Source: an uncultured Pirellulaceae bacterium (GTDB lineage: Bacteria > Planctomycetota > Planctomycetia > Pirellulales > Pirellulaceae). From it: DNA of 34,124 nt. Below, piece by piece: positions 8,436 through 17,993 of the stretch (within the stretch, counting starts at the first letter, position 1; each line of letters starts with the position of its first letter). The notes beneath the pieces were generated by a model. The model was not told the origin of the DNA. It made no database searches and saw only the letters and a program-made list of their open reading frames with translations. A program made the position numbers and the translations under genes. Where the stretch lies: NCBI GenBank assembly GCA_938036435.1, contig CALHPU010000069.1:1-34124 (forward strand), in the 5' to 3' direction.

Positions 8436-9899
8436 GTGAATCCACTGGATCAAAATCACCAGCACAATACTCGTCGGCAATTCTTCTCCCGTAGCGCGAT
8501 CGGCATAGGCACCGCCGCGCTCGGGTCGCTGCTGTCAAAGGATTTGATGGCTGACGACCAACCGGCCGCAAGCGTTAAAGGCAGCGACCAAGGTCTCCAT
8601 TTTCCGGCGACCGCCAAGCGGGTAATTTATCTGATGATGAGTGGCGGTCCGTCGCACATTGATTTGTTTGACTTCAAACCCGAAATTCTCGGTCGGCGAG
8701 GCGAGCAATTGCCCGATTCGGTACGTAATGGCCAACGCCTAACGACCATGACCAGTCGACAAAAGCAACTGCCGGTACTGCCCCCGCTAAAGGCCTTCAA
8801 GGCTTGGGGTGAGTCAAAGATGATGTTGTCCGAGTTGATTCCGCACACCGGTGGGATTGCGGATGAGATATGTCTAATTAAGTCAATGAATACTGAGGCG
8901 ATCAATCACGCGCCGGCGGCGACGTTTTTTCTGACAGGCTCCCAAATTCCTGGTCGTCCCAGCATGGGAGCTTGGGCGTCGTATGGCCTAGGTAGCTTGA
9001 ATGACAACCTCCCGTCTTTTGTTGTGATGAATTCGCGCGACAAGGAAAACTCGTGTGGGCAATTGCTCTACGATTACTATTGGGGCAGCGGGTTTATTCC
9101 GTCGAAGCATCAAGGCGTTCGATTTCGTTCCGGCAAGGATCCGGTGTTGTACTTGTCCAATCCCGATGGAATGCCGCGCGCACTACGCCGCAAGATGCTT
9201 GACCGTTTGGGTGAACTGAATCAGCAAAAATTGTCCGACTATGGTGATCCGGAAATCGAAACGCGAATCGCGCAGTATGAGATGGCCTATCGAATGCAGA
9301 TGAGTATCCCCGAATTGACGGATATTTCGGATGAACCTGAACATGTTTTGGAAATGTATGGCCCCGACGTTCGTCGCAGTGGCTCGTTCGCAAAGAACTG
9401 TCTGCTGGCACGCCGACTTGCAGAAAAAGATGTGCGATTTATTCAGCTGATGCATATCGGTTGGGACCAACATGCCAATGTAGCCACCCAACTTGGCGTT
9501 CAGTGTAAGGATACTGACCAACCAGCAGCGGCGTTGGTCAAAGACCTCAAGCAGCGTGGATTGCTGGAAGATACGTTGGTGATTTTTGGCGGTGAGTTTG
9601 GTCGGACTGTGTTCGGCCAAGGAGACATCAACAACGAAAAAGGGTATGGGCGAGACCATCATGGTCGAGCGTTTAGTTTGTGGATGGCCGGTGGCGGAGT
9701 GAAGCCCGGGTTTGAGTACGGTCAAACCTGTGACTACGGTTGGAACGTGGTAGAGAACGGCGTCCATGTCCATGATTGGCAGGCGACCGTATTAAAGATG
9801 ATGGGCATCAATCACAAATTGTTGACTTATCGGTATCAGGGCCGCCGGTTTCGTTTGACGGACGTACATGGCCAAGTGGTGAACGATATTCTGTCCTAG
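8436..9899 (+). CDS. DUF1501 family protein, Tat-exported
   Basis: A 487-residue DUF1501 protein, a family related in fold to alkaline phosphatases/sulfatases and very abundant in planctomycetes. The N-terminus has a twin-arginine signal: TRRQFFSRS at 12-20 followed by a hydrophobic AIGIGTAALGSLL, so it is exported folded. The mature part begins the family core with VIYLMMSGGPSHIDLFDFKP, continues with the FVVMNSRDKE and HIGWDQHANV segments, and ends with the typical VIFGGEFGRTVF...GRDHHGRAFSLWMAGGG block and a C-terminal MMGINHKLLTYRYQGRRFRL. The start is GTG with a good ribosome binding site. The gene is 2 bases downstream of the DUF1549/DUF1553 gene, the usual two-gene arrangement, implying a shared extracytoplasmic function that has not been defined. 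The stop codon coincides with a mobile-element junction. Confidence 0.92.
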   Translation: MNPLDQNHQHNTRRQFFSRSAIGIGTAALGSLLSKDLMADDQPAASVKGSDQGLHFPATAKRVIYLMMSGGPSHIDLFDFKPEILGRRGEQLPDSVRNGQRLTTMTSRQKQLPVLPPLKAFKAWGESKMMLSELIPHTGGIADEICLIKSMNTEAINHAPAATFFLTGSQIPGRPSMGAWASYGLGSLNDNLPSFVVMNSRDKENSCGQLLYDYYWGSGFIPSKHQGVRFRSGKDPVLYLSNPDGMPRALRRKMLDRLGELNQQKLSDYGDPEIETRIAQYEMAYRMQMSIPELTDISDEPEHVLEMYGPDVRRSGSFAKNCLLARRLAEKDVRFIQLMHIGWDQHANVATQLGVQCKDTDQPAAALVKDLKQRGLLEDTLVIFGGEFGRTVFGQGDINNEKGYGRDHHGRAFSLWMAGGGVKPGFEYGQTCDYGWNVVENGVHVHDWQATVLKMMGINHKLLTYRYQGRRFRLTDVHGQVVNDILS

Positions 9900-10025
9900 T
9901 GGTTTGTCAGGGATGGAAGTTAGAGTGTGTCATCGTAGCCGGAGTCGCCAGATTTCGGTTTTATACTGCTGAACTGAATTCTGGCGAATCCAGCTACCCT
10001 AAAATTAAATGTTGACAGACCACTA
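9897..10025. mobile_element. MITE-like element with TA target duplication
   Basis: Terminal inverted repeats GTGGTTTGTCA (9899-9909) and TGACAGACCAC (10013-10023) match at 10 of 11 positions. They are flanked by TA on both sides (9897-9898, 10024-10025) within C-TA...TA-G, which fits insertion at CTAG, as favoured by IS630/Tc1-mariner-type transposases. A second internal inverted repeat, 9935-9952 against 9980-9997, matches at 16 of 18 positions. The 125-bp element has no coding capacity, so it would need a transposase supplied elsewhere. Removing it with one TA leaves TCC TAG, so the neighbouring stop codon is unchanged. The MITE nature is inferred from structure; no second copy was seen in this window. 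Confidence 0.72.
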
Positions 10026-10157
10026 GGTACGCCGTTTCTACTTTCGAAGTATCCGCTTTCCAATACTCACAGTTTTGAGAAAATCTGTACAATGCTGCTG
10101 TCGATCTTCTCTGAATAACTGCCTGTTTGTTTTTGTTGCCATAAAGGGTTCACATTT

Positions 10158-11423
10158 ATGTACCGCACCCTAATTGCGATCGCTATTTTTCTGATTTCCG
10201 CACCTTCTGCTAGTGCTCAGGAAAACTGGTCGCGATTCCACGGTGACAATGGTTCTGGCGTGTCATCTGATTCCGCTTTGCCGTCGCTATGGACCGACGA
10301 CGACTACGCTTGGCAGATTGATTTACCTGAGGTTGGGTCGGCTTCTCCGGTGATTTGGGACAATCGTATTTTTCTGAGTTCTTCAGACCCGGAAACAGCA
10401 GAACTGATTGTGATGTGTCTATCGGCCGAGAGCGGAGAAAAGTTGTGGCAGAAGAACTTTGCATCCAGCAAGTATCATCTCCATTCGAAAAACACCTACG
10501 CCTCGTCCACGATGGCCGTCGATGGTCAGCGCGTCTATGTTGCCTATGCCAATGAGCAGCACACGTGGTTAGTCGCCCTATCGCATGAAGGGCATCAGAA
10601 GTGGAAACGAGATTTTGGTCCGTACGTATCCAGTCATGGATTCGGTAACTCCCCGATGCTGTACCAAGACAAAGTTATTTTGGTTAACTCACAACAGGCG
10701 TCCAAACTCAAACCGGGTCAAAAACCGGGTGACAGCCGAGTGATCGCGGTCAACGCGTCCGATGGCAGTGATGTATGGCAGACGCCACTACAGGCAACAC
10801 GAGTTTGCTATGGGGTTCCTTGCGTTTACCGATCTGGCGATGGAAAAGACCAGTTGATCGGAGCAAATACGGGCAATGGTTTTTACAGTATCGATCCTGA
10901 AACTGGAAAGTTTAATTGGCAAACTGGAGACACGTTCGATAAGCGCGTTGTGGCGTCTCCTGTGTTGGCCAGAGATTTGGTAATGACGACTGCTGGATCA
11001 GGCGGCGGAGGAAACTATCTTGTGGCGATGAAACTGGGTACCGATTCAACCACGCCACCTACCGAGGCCTATCGAATTCAAAGCGCCAGTTACGTGCCCA
11101 GCCCCGTGGTGGTTGGTGGATTGCTGTTCATGTTTTCAGACAAAGGTATCGTGTCATGCTACGACGTAGAGACCGGGAATCAGTATTGGAAGAAACGCGC
11201 TTCGAAGGGTTTCAACGGGTCACCAGTGGCGACTAAAGACAACGTCTATGCAATCGATGAGGCAGGCAACGTCCATGTTGTTGCCGCAAGCAAAGAGCCT
11301 AAACTTGAGATTGTTGCCTCAATGGAACAGCCATCGCGCAGCACTCCTGCGATCTCCAACAACCGAATCTATTTTCGCTCCAACTCACGTTTATGGGCAT
11401 TGGGCCCGACAGATCAAAACTAG
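10158..11423 (+). CDS. Secreted PQQ-like beta-propeller repeat protein
   Basis: A 421-residue exported protein with a clear signal peptide (residues 1-20, SAPSASA then QE) followed by repeated beta-propeller blades. Blade motifs such as LSAESGEKLWQKNF, VNASDGSDVWQTPL, IDPETGKFNWQTGD and YDVETGNQYWKKRA show the A/D-G-x-x-x-W pattern of PQQ-binding-like (quinoprotein/BamB-type) repeats. It begins with the planctomycete-typical NWSRFHGDNGSGVS. In this phylum such proteins are common and mostly uncharacterised; no PQQ-binding or catalytic residues could be assigned, so it is probably a non-enzymatic propeller. The ATG at 10158 is the clear start, 133 bases after the MITE-like element. The 5-oxoprolinase gene starts 28 bases downstream and may be co-transcribed. 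Confidence 0.85.
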   Translation: MYRTLIAIAIFLISAPSASAQENWSRFHGDNGSGVSSDSALPSLWTDDDYAWQIDLPEVGSASPVIWDNRIFLSSSDPETAELIVMCLSAESGEKLWQKNFASSKYHLHSKNTYASSTMAVDGQRVYVAYANEQHTWLVALSHEGHQKWKRDFGPYVSSHGFGNSPMLYQDKVILVNSQQASKLKPGQKPGDSRVIAVNASDGSDVWQTPLQATRVCYGVPCVYRSGDGKDQLIGANTGNGFYSIDPETGKFNWQTGDTFDKRVVASPVLARDLVMTTAGSGGGGNYLVAMKLGTDSTTPPTEAYRIQSASYVPSPVVVGGLLFMFSDKGIVSCYDVETGNQYWKKRASKGFNGSPVATKDNVYAIDEAGNVHVVAASKEPKLEIVASMEQPSRSTPAISNNRIYFRSNSRLWALGPTDQN

Positions 11424-11451
11424 CGTGCGGCACCGCAGAGACAACAATCGC

Positions 11452-14400
11452 ATGTGGCAATTTTGGATCGATGTTGGCGGAACGTTTACCGACACCTTAG
11501 CCGCGTCTCCGGACGGCCATAGATTCGAGTCGAAAGTACTCAGCAGTGGATTGACTAAGGGGCGAATCTTAGGAATTGAGTCTGGCAATGAGATCATTTC
11601 AGATAGCTTTGAAGATGTAGAAGATGGGTTTTGGAGTGGTGTCAAATTGTTCTTGGTCGATGCTCAAGGACAGAAAATCTCTTCGCATACGGTGGAATCA
11701 TTTGCCTTGGTGGGAGGCCAGCAGAGACTTACCGTCACGCCACTGATTAGCATCGAGAACATAGATCGCGCTCGTGGAATTGAGTTGGATGCAGGCGTAC
11801 ACGCTCCGGTTGTTGCCATCCGAAAGTTAATTGGAGTGCCGTTTACCAAGCCCCTTCCAGACTGTGATGTTCGACTTGGCACAACGCGCGGAACCAATGC
11901 GTTGCTGACGCGCTCTGGAGCCAAGGTTGGGTTGGTGACTTCGACTGGGTTTGCTGATTTGTTGAGTATCGGCGATCAAGCACGTCCGAAGCTCTTCGCG
12001 TTGTCGATTGAAAAATCTGCGCCGTTGTATTGTTGTGCTGCGGAGATTTATGAACGCGTATTGGCCGATGGGACAATTGACCAACCGTTGGACGAAGAAA
12101 ATGTGCGTGTCGTTTTAACTCAGATGAAGTCGGGCGGTGCTACGGCGGTCGCCATCTGTCTCATGCACGGCTTTCGATATCCCGCACATGAGTTGCGTGT
12201 TGGAGAAATTGCCGCTGAGATTGGGTTCGAGGAAATTTGTCTTTCTCATCAAGTAGCTCCTTTGATCAAAATAGTCTCGAGAGCCGAAACGACCGTCTTG
12301 GATGCATATCTGAATCCTGTTATCGGCAAGTACCTTGATGAGATATCAGACCAGCTATCACCCGGATCTCAGTTGCGGATGATGACTTCTGCGGGTGGGT
12401 TGGTCACACGTGACAATTTCTCCGGGAAGGATTCGGTACTGTCAGGGCCTGCTGGTGGCGTCGTCGGTGCGGCAAGAACTGGTGTTCAAGTAGGATTCGA
12501 TAAAGTTATCGGTTTTGATATGGGGGGCACCAGCACAGATGTATCGCGCTTCGACGGTGAGCATGGCGAATTTGAAGTCGAATTCGAAAGTCACAAAGCA
12601 GGCGTGCGAATCATGACACCGATGTTGGCCATCCAAACGGTGGCCGCCGGTGGTGGTTCAGTCTGTTGGTTCGACGGTGTGCGACTGCGCGTCGGTCCAA
12701 AGAGTGCCGGTTCCGATCCGGGGCCAGCCTGCTATGGAAGTGGCGGCCCGTTGAGCGTTACGGACATCAATCTGTTTCTGGGCCGCATTCGAACGGATAT
12801 GTTTCCCTTCGCTCTCGACGTGGTTGCCGTCCAAAGAAAGCTGAAACTGCTGTGTTCTGAACTCTCTCAAGCAGGGTTCACCTATACCGAGGAAAAGCTG
12901 GCGGCAGGATTTTTAGAAATAGCCAACCACAATATGGCGTCAGCGATCGAAAGTGTGTCGGTCGCAAAAGGGTACGATCCAAAAGATTACGCGCTCATGT
13001 CGTTCGGCGGCGCTGGCGCACAACATTGTTGTGCAGTAGCCGATCTGCTGGGAATGACGCGTATTATTGACCACCCGCGAAGCGCAATTTTGAGCGCCGT
13101 TGGGATCAGGATGGCAGATCTGAAATCTCACGCGGTCAAAAGTATATTGCAGGCTGTTAACCAGATTGGACAACACGACTTGCAAGATGTTTTTGCCGAC
13201 TTGGAACAAGAGGCGACGGAGAAGCTTGTCCAAGACGAGGCCAGAAAATTTGTTGAGTCGGCAAAAGTTAGCGTCAAGCGAAAGCTCGAACTGCGCTATC
13301 AAGGGTTAGACGGAGCTCTCGTTGTTGACAGTGACGATATCACCAAAGCTGTAGAACTGTTCGAGGCAAGGCATTTGCAATTCTATGGTTACACGCAAGA
13401 GCGGCCGATTGAGATTGTTGCCGCTCGACTACAGGCCGCGATCGAAGGAGAGCGCCCTTCCAAATTTTCATGGCCCACTCCTGTCACCCTCTCACCGGGA
13501 GGGTCGGAGGCTCACCGACGGGGAGGGCCGAACTTCCAAAGGTTTCAATTATCTGTTGGCGATCAAATCACGGGTCCAGCATCTATTGCGGACTCGTTTT
13601 CAACGACCATTGTTGATGCCGGTTGGCAGGCCATCGTAGGACCAGAAACGATCTTGAGAATCGAGAAGATTGCAAAGCCGATTTTCAAAAGCACGTCGCA
13701 AACGACGGAGGATCACCGTTACGCTGACCCCGTCGAACTAGAGATTTTTAATCGACGTTTTTCCTCGATCGCGGCCCAGATGGGTTTATGTTTACAAAAG
13801 ACTTCCGTTAGCGTTAACGTCAAAGAGCGGTTAGATTTTAGCTGCGCCATTTTTACTTCGACTGGCGACTTGGTAGTCAACGCACCTCACATTCCAGTGC
13901 ATCTCGGCGCAATGAGCGAGACGGTGCGCGAGATCATACGGCTCAACCCATCAGTGAGCGCTGGCGATGTGTTTGTCACCAACGATCCGTATGGTGGTGG
14001 ATCACACTTGCCGGATGTGACTGTTGTTTCCCCTGTGTTCATCCATGACGAAGGGGACGCTGTTTTCTGGGTTGCCAGCCGCTCGCACCATGCCGAAATC
14101 GGTGGCAAAACACCCGGATCGATGCCGCCGGATGCGACGTGCTTGGCAGAAGAAGGAGTGCTTATTTCTAACTTGAAATTGGTCGAGTCTGGAGTGCCAC
14201 ATTTTGAGCGGCTGGGGAAACTCTTGAAAGGTGGCTCCTATCCATCACGCAGTCCGCAAGAGAATTTGGCCGATGTGCGGGCCCAGATCGCGGCTAACCA
14301 CTCCGGTAGCCAAGACTTAGAAAAACTTGTGGACCAACACGGTCTTTCAAAAGTTCAAGCCTACATGAAATTTATTCAGGACGCGGCTGCTGAACAGGTT

Positions 14401-15267
14401 GGCCACGCTATTGGCAAACTTCCCGATGGCGTTCATCGTTTTGGTGATTCATTGGACAACGGAGCAACCATATCCGTCGCGATCACCGTCAGCGGTCAAC
14501 AAATAGAGATTGACTTTACGGGAACCGATGGAGTGCTCTCAGGAAATCAGAATGCCAACCCAGCAATCGTCAATTCGGCAGTGATGTACGTCTTGAGGTT
14601 GTTGATCGATTCGGACATTCCGCTCAATGAGGGAGTGATGAATCCAGTCTCTATTCATATTCCGCGCGATTGTTTTCTCAATCCGGTGCCCGGTGATAGC
14701 CCGGAAACGAGTCCGGCGATCGTCGGTGGCAACGTTGAGACATCGCAGCGAGTGGTGGATGTGTTGCTGGGCGCGTTAGGAATTGCGGCGGCCAGTCAGG
14801 GCACGATGAACAACTGGCTGATGGGTGACGAGTCTTTCGGATACTACGAGACCGTCGGTGGCGGCTCGGGGGCGACCGCAACCGCTAACGGTGCAGACGC
14901 TGTTCACGTTCACATGACCAATACGCGCCTTACCGATCCTGAAATTTTGGAGACGCGTTACCCGGTGATATTACGCGAGTTTTCGATTCGTCATGGCAGT
15001 GGTGGAGAGGGCCAGCATCATGGCGGTGATGGAATGGTTCGCGAAATCGAGTTTCGAAAGGCCTTGGAGGTATCGCTATTGACCAACCGAAGAAACAGCG
15101 TCCCTTACGGATTGGGTGGCGGATGTCCGGGAGTCGCAGGAAAGAATAGGCTGATCCGCAAGTCGGGAAAAGAGATACACTTGGAAAGTAAGGCTCAACT
15201 TCAAGTTGAACCCGGAGATGTACTTCGAATCGAGACACCGGGCGGTGGAGGGTATACGCAGCCCTAG
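11452..15267 (+). CDS. 5-oxoprolinase (ATP-hydrolysing), fused HyuA-HyuB type
   Basis: Converts 5-oxo-L-proline to L-glutamate with ATP hydrolysis, a cytoplasmic step in pyroglutamate/glutathione breakdown. The start at 11452 gives 1271 residues, close to the full-length fused enzyme. It is chosen because [15 protein letters not shown] is the expected N-terminus; the frame stays open upstream only by overlapping the previous gene. The hydantoinase A half includes DVGGTFTD (about 7-14), [22 protein letters not shown], the nucleotide-binding-like [16 protein letters not shown] and [14 protein letters not shown]. The hydantoinase B half begins near [20 protein letters not shown] and contains [24 protein letters not shown] and the C-terminal GGGGYTQP. 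A palindromic GC-rich repeat is translated in the linker region (13484-13530). The general hydantoinase/oxoprolinase family is certain; the substrate is inferred from the fused architecture. Confidence 0.9.
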   Translation: MWQFWIDVGGTFTDTLAASPDGHRFESKVLSSGLTKGRILGIESGNEIISDSFEDVEDGFWSGVKLFLVDAQGQKISSHTVESFALVGGQQRLTVTPLISIENIDRARGIELDAGVHAPVVAIRKLIGVPFTKPLPDCDVRLGTTRGTNALLTRSGAKVGLVTSTGFADLLSIGDQARPKLFALSIEKSAPLYCCAAEIYERVLADGTIDQPLDEENVRVVLTQMKSGGATAVAICLMHGFRYPAHELRVGEIAAEIGFEEICLSHQVAPLIKIVSRAETTVLDAYLNPVIGKYLDEISDQLSPGSQLRMMTSAGGLVTRDNFSGKDSVLSGPAGGVVGAARTGVQVGFDKVIGFDMGGTSTDVSRFDGEHGEFEVEFESHKAGVRIMTPMLAIQTVAAGGGSVCWFDGVRLRVGPKSAGSDPGPACYGSGGPLSVTDINLFLGRIRTDMFPFALDVVAVQRKLKLLCSELSQAGFTYTEEKLAAGFLEIANHNMASAIESVSVAKGYDPKDYALMSFGGAGAQHCCAVADLLGMTRIIDHPRSAILSAVGIRMADLKSHAVKSILQAVNQIGQHDLQDVFADLEQEATEKLVQDEARKFVESAKVSVKRKLELRYQGLDGALVVDSDDITKAVELFEARHLQFYGYTQERPIEIVAARLQAAIEGERPSKFSWPTPVTLSPGGSEAHRRGGPNFQRFQLSVGDQITGPASIADSFSTTIVDAGWQAIVGPETILRIEKIAKPIFKSTSQTTEDHRYADPVELEIFNRRFSSIAAQMGLCLQKTSVSVNVKERLDFSCAIFTSTGDLVVNAPHIPVHLGAMSETVREIIRLNPSVSAGDVFVTNDPYGGGSHLPDVTVVSPVFIHDEGDAVFWVASRSHHAEIGGKTPGSMPPDATCLAEEGVLISNLKLVESGVPHFERLGKLLKGGSYPSRSPQENLADVRAQIAANHSGSQDLEKLVDQHGLSKVQAYMKFIQDAAAEQVGHAIGKLPDGVHRFGDSLDNGATISVAITVSGQQIEIDFTGTDGVLSGNQNANPAIVNSAVMYVLRLLIDSDIPLNEGVMNPVSIHIPRDCFLNPVPGDSPETSPAIVGGNVETSQRVVDVLLGALGIAAASQGTMNNWLMGDESFGYYETVGGGSGATATANGADAVHVHMTNTRLTDPEILETRYPVILREFSIRHGSGGEGQHHGGDGMVREIEFRKALEVSLLTNRRNSVPYGLGGGCPGVAGKNRLIRKSGKEIHLESKAQLQVEPGDVLRIETPGGGGYTQP
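13484..13530. repeat. GC-rich palindromic repeat inside the 5-oxoprolinase coding sequence
   Basis: Two adjoining hairpins lie within the gene: ACCCTC (13486-13491) with GAGGGT (13499-13504), and GTCGG (13503-13507) with CCGAC (13515-13519), followed by GGGGAGGGCC. The local composition differs from the flanking AT-richer coding sequence. It encodes roughly [16 protein letters not shown] between conserved blocks, in frame. The look is that of a dispersed planctomycete repeat tolerated in a linker; that origin is inferred. Confidence 0.5.
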
Positions 15268-15310
15268 CATTTCGTCACAGCTTGTTCTTTGGCTGGAGGT
15301 GTTTTCGTAG

Positions 15311-15337
15311 GGCAGGTTTTCAACTTAAAAACCTGCC
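15311..15337. terminator. Bidirectional terminator hairpin between converging genes
   Basis: GGCAGGTTTT, a 7-base loop, then AAAACCTGCC: a perfect 10-bp stem with an A/T-rich inner part. It sits between the 5-oxoprolinase stop (15267) and the end of ilvN on the opposite strand (15381), where termination in both directions is expected. There is no long T-run after the stem, so it may instead be a palindromic repeat used as a terminator. Confidence 0.6.
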
Positions 15338-15380
15338 GCCACTCCCCCTCGGAAAATCGCCTAAACTTCGGTTGAGTGAC

Positions 15381-15920
15381 TTAAGTCAACTGTTCGCCAC
15401 GCGCCATGACGACGCTGCCGGTGCGAACGGTTTCGATGATCTCGAACTGGGACAGCATTGTTTCTGCCGCATCGACTTTGCTTGGATCACCCTGAATTAG
15501 GGCAATCATTGACGTCGGCGTTAAATCGACTGTCTTGCCGCCGAAATGCTCGATGACATGCAACGCTTCAGTTCGGTCGGCCTTTTTTGCGATGAATTTA
15601 ATCAGTGCCAATTCCTTGATCACCGCATCTTCGGGCGTGTGCTCGTAAACGTGAATTACGTCGATCAGTTTGTCGACCTGTTTATTGATCTGATCTAAAC
15701 CTTCGGGATCTCCGGTGATTCCGATCGTCATCCGCGCGTATTCGTCGTCGCGTCCTTCAGAGACAACCAGAGAATCAATGTTGAACGCACGGCGAGCAAA
15801 CACCTGACAGATTCGCATCAGCATGCCCGGCTTGTTTTTGGCAAGGACTGACAAGGTGTGAGAGTTGGTGCGGTTATTGTGTGGAACAGGAGTGTCGGTG
15901 GTTACAATGTTTTTGATCAT
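15381..15920 (-). CDS. ilvN: Acetolactate synthase small (regulatory) subunit
   Basis: Regulatory subunit of acetohydroxyacid synthase, the first common enzyme of branched-chain amino acid synthesis; it activates the catalytic subunit and usually mediates valine feedback. An ACT domain follows the N-terminus: HTLSVLAKNKPGMLMRICQVFARRAFNIDSL is the family signature, with the Asn-Ile-Asp-Ser-Leu motif intact. The C-terminal region (ELALIKFIA, then PTSMIALIQGDPSKVDAAETML and IIETVRTGSVVMARG) matches the family end. The start at 15920 gives 179 residues, near family length; an upstream ATG at 16001 would add a 27-residue leader without recognisable similarity, and neither start has a strong ribosome binding site. 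It lies just downstream of ilvB on the same strand, the usual operon order. Confidence 0.93.
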   Translation of the reverse strand: MIKNIVTTDTPVPHNNRTNSHTLSVLAKNKPGMLMRICQVFARRAFNIDSLVVSEGRDDEYARMTIGITGDPEGLDQINKQVDKLIDVIHVYEHTPEDAVIKELALIKFIAKKADRTEALHVIEHFGGKTVDLTPTSMIALIQGDPSKVDAAETMLSQFEIIETVRTGSVVMARGEQLT

Positions 15921-16028
15921 GGAAATAATCGCGTGTTGAGTGGAACGCACGGGATGCGTTTGTATTTGAGAAATTGGCTGGCCAGCGAGAGTTCTGGACA
16001 TACCAGCTAATAAATGGTCAAACGGATT

Positions 16029-17762
16029 TTAAGTGGATCCAATTGGCTTGGCCATCTTCTCTTTGGGTGGACCGAGGATCATGTCTTCTAGTGCCGCACC
16101 GGCAGGAATCATTGGGAAGACGTTGTCCGTTTTGACACATTCGGCATGGATCAAGATTGGTCCATCGTTGTATGCAAGCGCTTCTTCGATCTTGCGACTT
16201 ACATCGGCAGGACGTTTCATATAAACACTTGGAATGTCATAGGCAGCGGCCAGTTTACAGAAGTCTGGGTTTCCAATCAGATCCACGCCAGAGGTACGGT
16301 CCTCATAAAACAGTTCCTGCCACTGGCGAACCATGCCCAAGTAGTGATTGTTCAGAACGACAATTTTGATCGGCAGCTTGTGAAGCTGAGCGGTTGATAG
16401 TTCGAAGGCAGTCATCTGGAAACCGCCATCGCCGGAGATTGAAATCACGGTTTTGTCTGGGCAACCTAAGGCGGCACCGATCGCTGCGGGGAAACCAAAT
16501 CCCATCGTGCCGGCACCACCGGATGACAACCAGTGATACGATTCATCGTTCTTGTAGAACTGAGCCGCCCACATTTGATGCTGTCCGACATCGGTCGAAA
16601 CGATTGCTTTGCCCTCGGTTTGCTCGTACAGCTCGTGAATGACTTGCTGCATCTTCAAACCACCCTGCTTCTTAAATCCAAGCGGGAATTTGACTTTGTT
16701 GCTCTCCATTTTCGCCAACCACTGCTCGGTCGGTAACGCTTTGATACTCTTGTGAGCGTTCAGCTTCTTGAGAACGGCGGTGGCATCGCCGATGATTTGA
16801 ACATCTGGGCGAACCATTTTGTCCATCTCGGCCGAATCGATATCGATGTGAATGATCTTGGCGTCAGCACAGAATTTATCAGCCTGTCCAATGATTCGGT
16901 CGTCGAAGCGCGAGCCAACGTTGATCAACAAATCACATTCAACCATCGCTTTGTTGGCGTAGGCTGTCCCGTGCATCCCCAACATACCGAGGGACAGTTC
17001 GTGCGATTCCGGGAAAACGCCTTTACCCAACAAGGTTGAAGTGACAGGAGCTTGCAATGTCGTCGCTAACTTCATCAGTTCTTTGTCAGCGCGAGAGATC
17101 ATACAACCGTGGCCTGCAAGGATGACCGGCCGCTGAGATTGAGCGATCATACCGGCTGCGGCTTCAATGTCTTTGTCAGTGAAGACGTTGCATTTGTCTG
17201 GTTGATAGCCGGGCAATTCCATTGGAGCGTTCATGTCGCCAGTGAAGTCGCCTTGCGAAACGTCTTTGGGAACATCGATCAAAACGGGGCCGGGACGCCC
17301 GGTCGTCGAAATGTGAAAGGCTTCACGTGCAACCCGCGGGAGGTCGTTGGATTCCTTAACCAAGTAGTTGTGCTTCACAACTGGAATCGTGATGCCGAAG
17401 ATATCGGCTTCTTGGAAGGCGTCTTTGCCCAGCATCCACGTTACCTGTTGGCCACAGATCACGATCATGGGAACGGAATCCATCATGGCCGTCATCAGAC
17501 CGGTCACGGTGTTTCCGGCGCCTGGTCCAGAAGTAACCAAAACCGCCGCTGGTTTTCCAGTGGCGCGGGCATAACCGTCGGCCATATGAACGGCCCCCTG
17601 TTCATGGCGAACAAGAATAAACTTCATTTTGGTTTTGACGGTTTCGAGAGCGTCGAAAATGGGAATCGCGGCACCGCCGGAATAGCCAAAAATGTACTCG
17701 ATTCCCAGATCATCCAAGGTCTTAATTAGGGCTTGGGCCCCATCGTATTTTTGCGTCGCCAT
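16029..17762 (-). CDS. ilvB: Acetolactate synthase large (catalytic) subunit
   Basis: Thiamine-diphosphate and FAD-dependent acetohydroxyacid synthase catalytic subunit: condenses two pyruvates, or pyruvate with 2-ketobutyrate, in the valine/leucine/isoleucine pathway. It has 577 residues, the normal length. The N-terminal pyrimidine-binding domain has [14 protein letters not shown] and the catalytic Glu54 in [37 protein letters not shown] and [14 protein letters not shown] follow, and the central FAD-binding domain includes RFDDR. The C-terminal thiamine-diphosphate motif is [17 protein letters not shown] ending in VVLNN. The regulatory subunit follows at once, so the two subunits are made together. 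The start at 17762 fits the family N-terminus. The leader on this strand contains a 7-bp hairpin (17809-17827) but no obvious leader peptide. Confidence 0.96.
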   Translation of the reverse strand: MATQKYDGAQALIKTLDDLGIEYIFGYSGGAAIPIFDALETVKTKMKFILVRHEQGAVHMADGYARATGKPAAVLVTSGPGAGNTVTGLMTAMMDSVPMIVICGQQVTWMLGKDAFQEADIFGITIPVVKHNYLVKESNDLPRVAREAFHISTTGRPGPVLIDVPKDVSQGDFTGDMNAPMELPGYQPDKCNVFTDKDIEAAAGMIAQSQRPVILAGHGCMISRADKELMKLATTLQAPVTSTLLGKGVFPESHELSLGMLGMHGTAYANKAMVECDLLINVGSRFDDRIIGQADKFCADAKIIHIDIDSAEMDKMVRPDVQIIGDATAVLKKLNAHKSIKALPTEQWLAKMESNKVKFPLGFKKQGGLKMQQVIHELYEQTEGKAIVSTDVGQHQMWAAQFYKNDESYHWLSSGGAGTMGFGFPAAIGAALGCPDKTVISISGDGGFQMTAFELSTAQLHKLPIKIVVLNNHYLGMVRQWQELFYEDRTSGVDLIGNPDFCKLAAAYDIPSVYMKRPADVSRKIEEALAYNDGPILIHAECVKTDNVFPMIPAGAALEDMILGPPKEKMAKPIGST

Positions 17763-17808
17763 ACCGAAATCCGCGAAAAGTGAGAAAGTTCACATTGTTT
17801 GTCATGTT

Positions 17809-17827
17809 GAAGCTGAAAAACAGCTTC
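17809..17827. promoter_or_regulatory. Hairpin in the leader of ilvB
   Basis: GAAGCTG, 5-base loop, CAGCTTC: a perfect 7-bp stem located 46 bases upstream of the ilvB start. It could be a terminator for the preceding gene on the - strand or part of leader regulation of the ilvBN operon. There is no run of branched-chain codons or T-tract in the - direction to support classical attenuation. Confidence 0.35.
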
Positions 17828-17993
17828 TTTTCACCGAACTCTATATACTTTCGGGGAAATGGCAAGTGAAAATTGGCCAAAAATCGCGAAGTTGGTCTAT
17901 TTCAGCATATCGAGTGCTGGCAAATGCCCGGTTTTACTCAAAGTGAGCGTCTGGGGACCGGAGCAGCGCTAATCAATGCACTGTTCAATGGAT

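Noticed and set aside
9776..10015. Open frame of 79 codons overlapping the end of the DUF1501 gene
   Set aside because: It overlaps the coding sequence and then runs through the MITE-like element; no similarity or start signal supports it.
10075..10093. Promoter made of TTGAGA and TACAAT before the propeller gene
   Set aside because: The spacing between hexamers is only 7 bases, far too short for a sigma70 promoter.
11248..11451. N-terminal extension of the 5-oxoprolinase frame
   Set aside because: It lies within the propeller gene in another frame; the family N-terminus starts at [14 protein letters not shown] (11452).
17109..17729. 206-codon + strand frame opposite ilvB
   Set aside because: Antisense shadow of a highly conserved gene; no family similarity.
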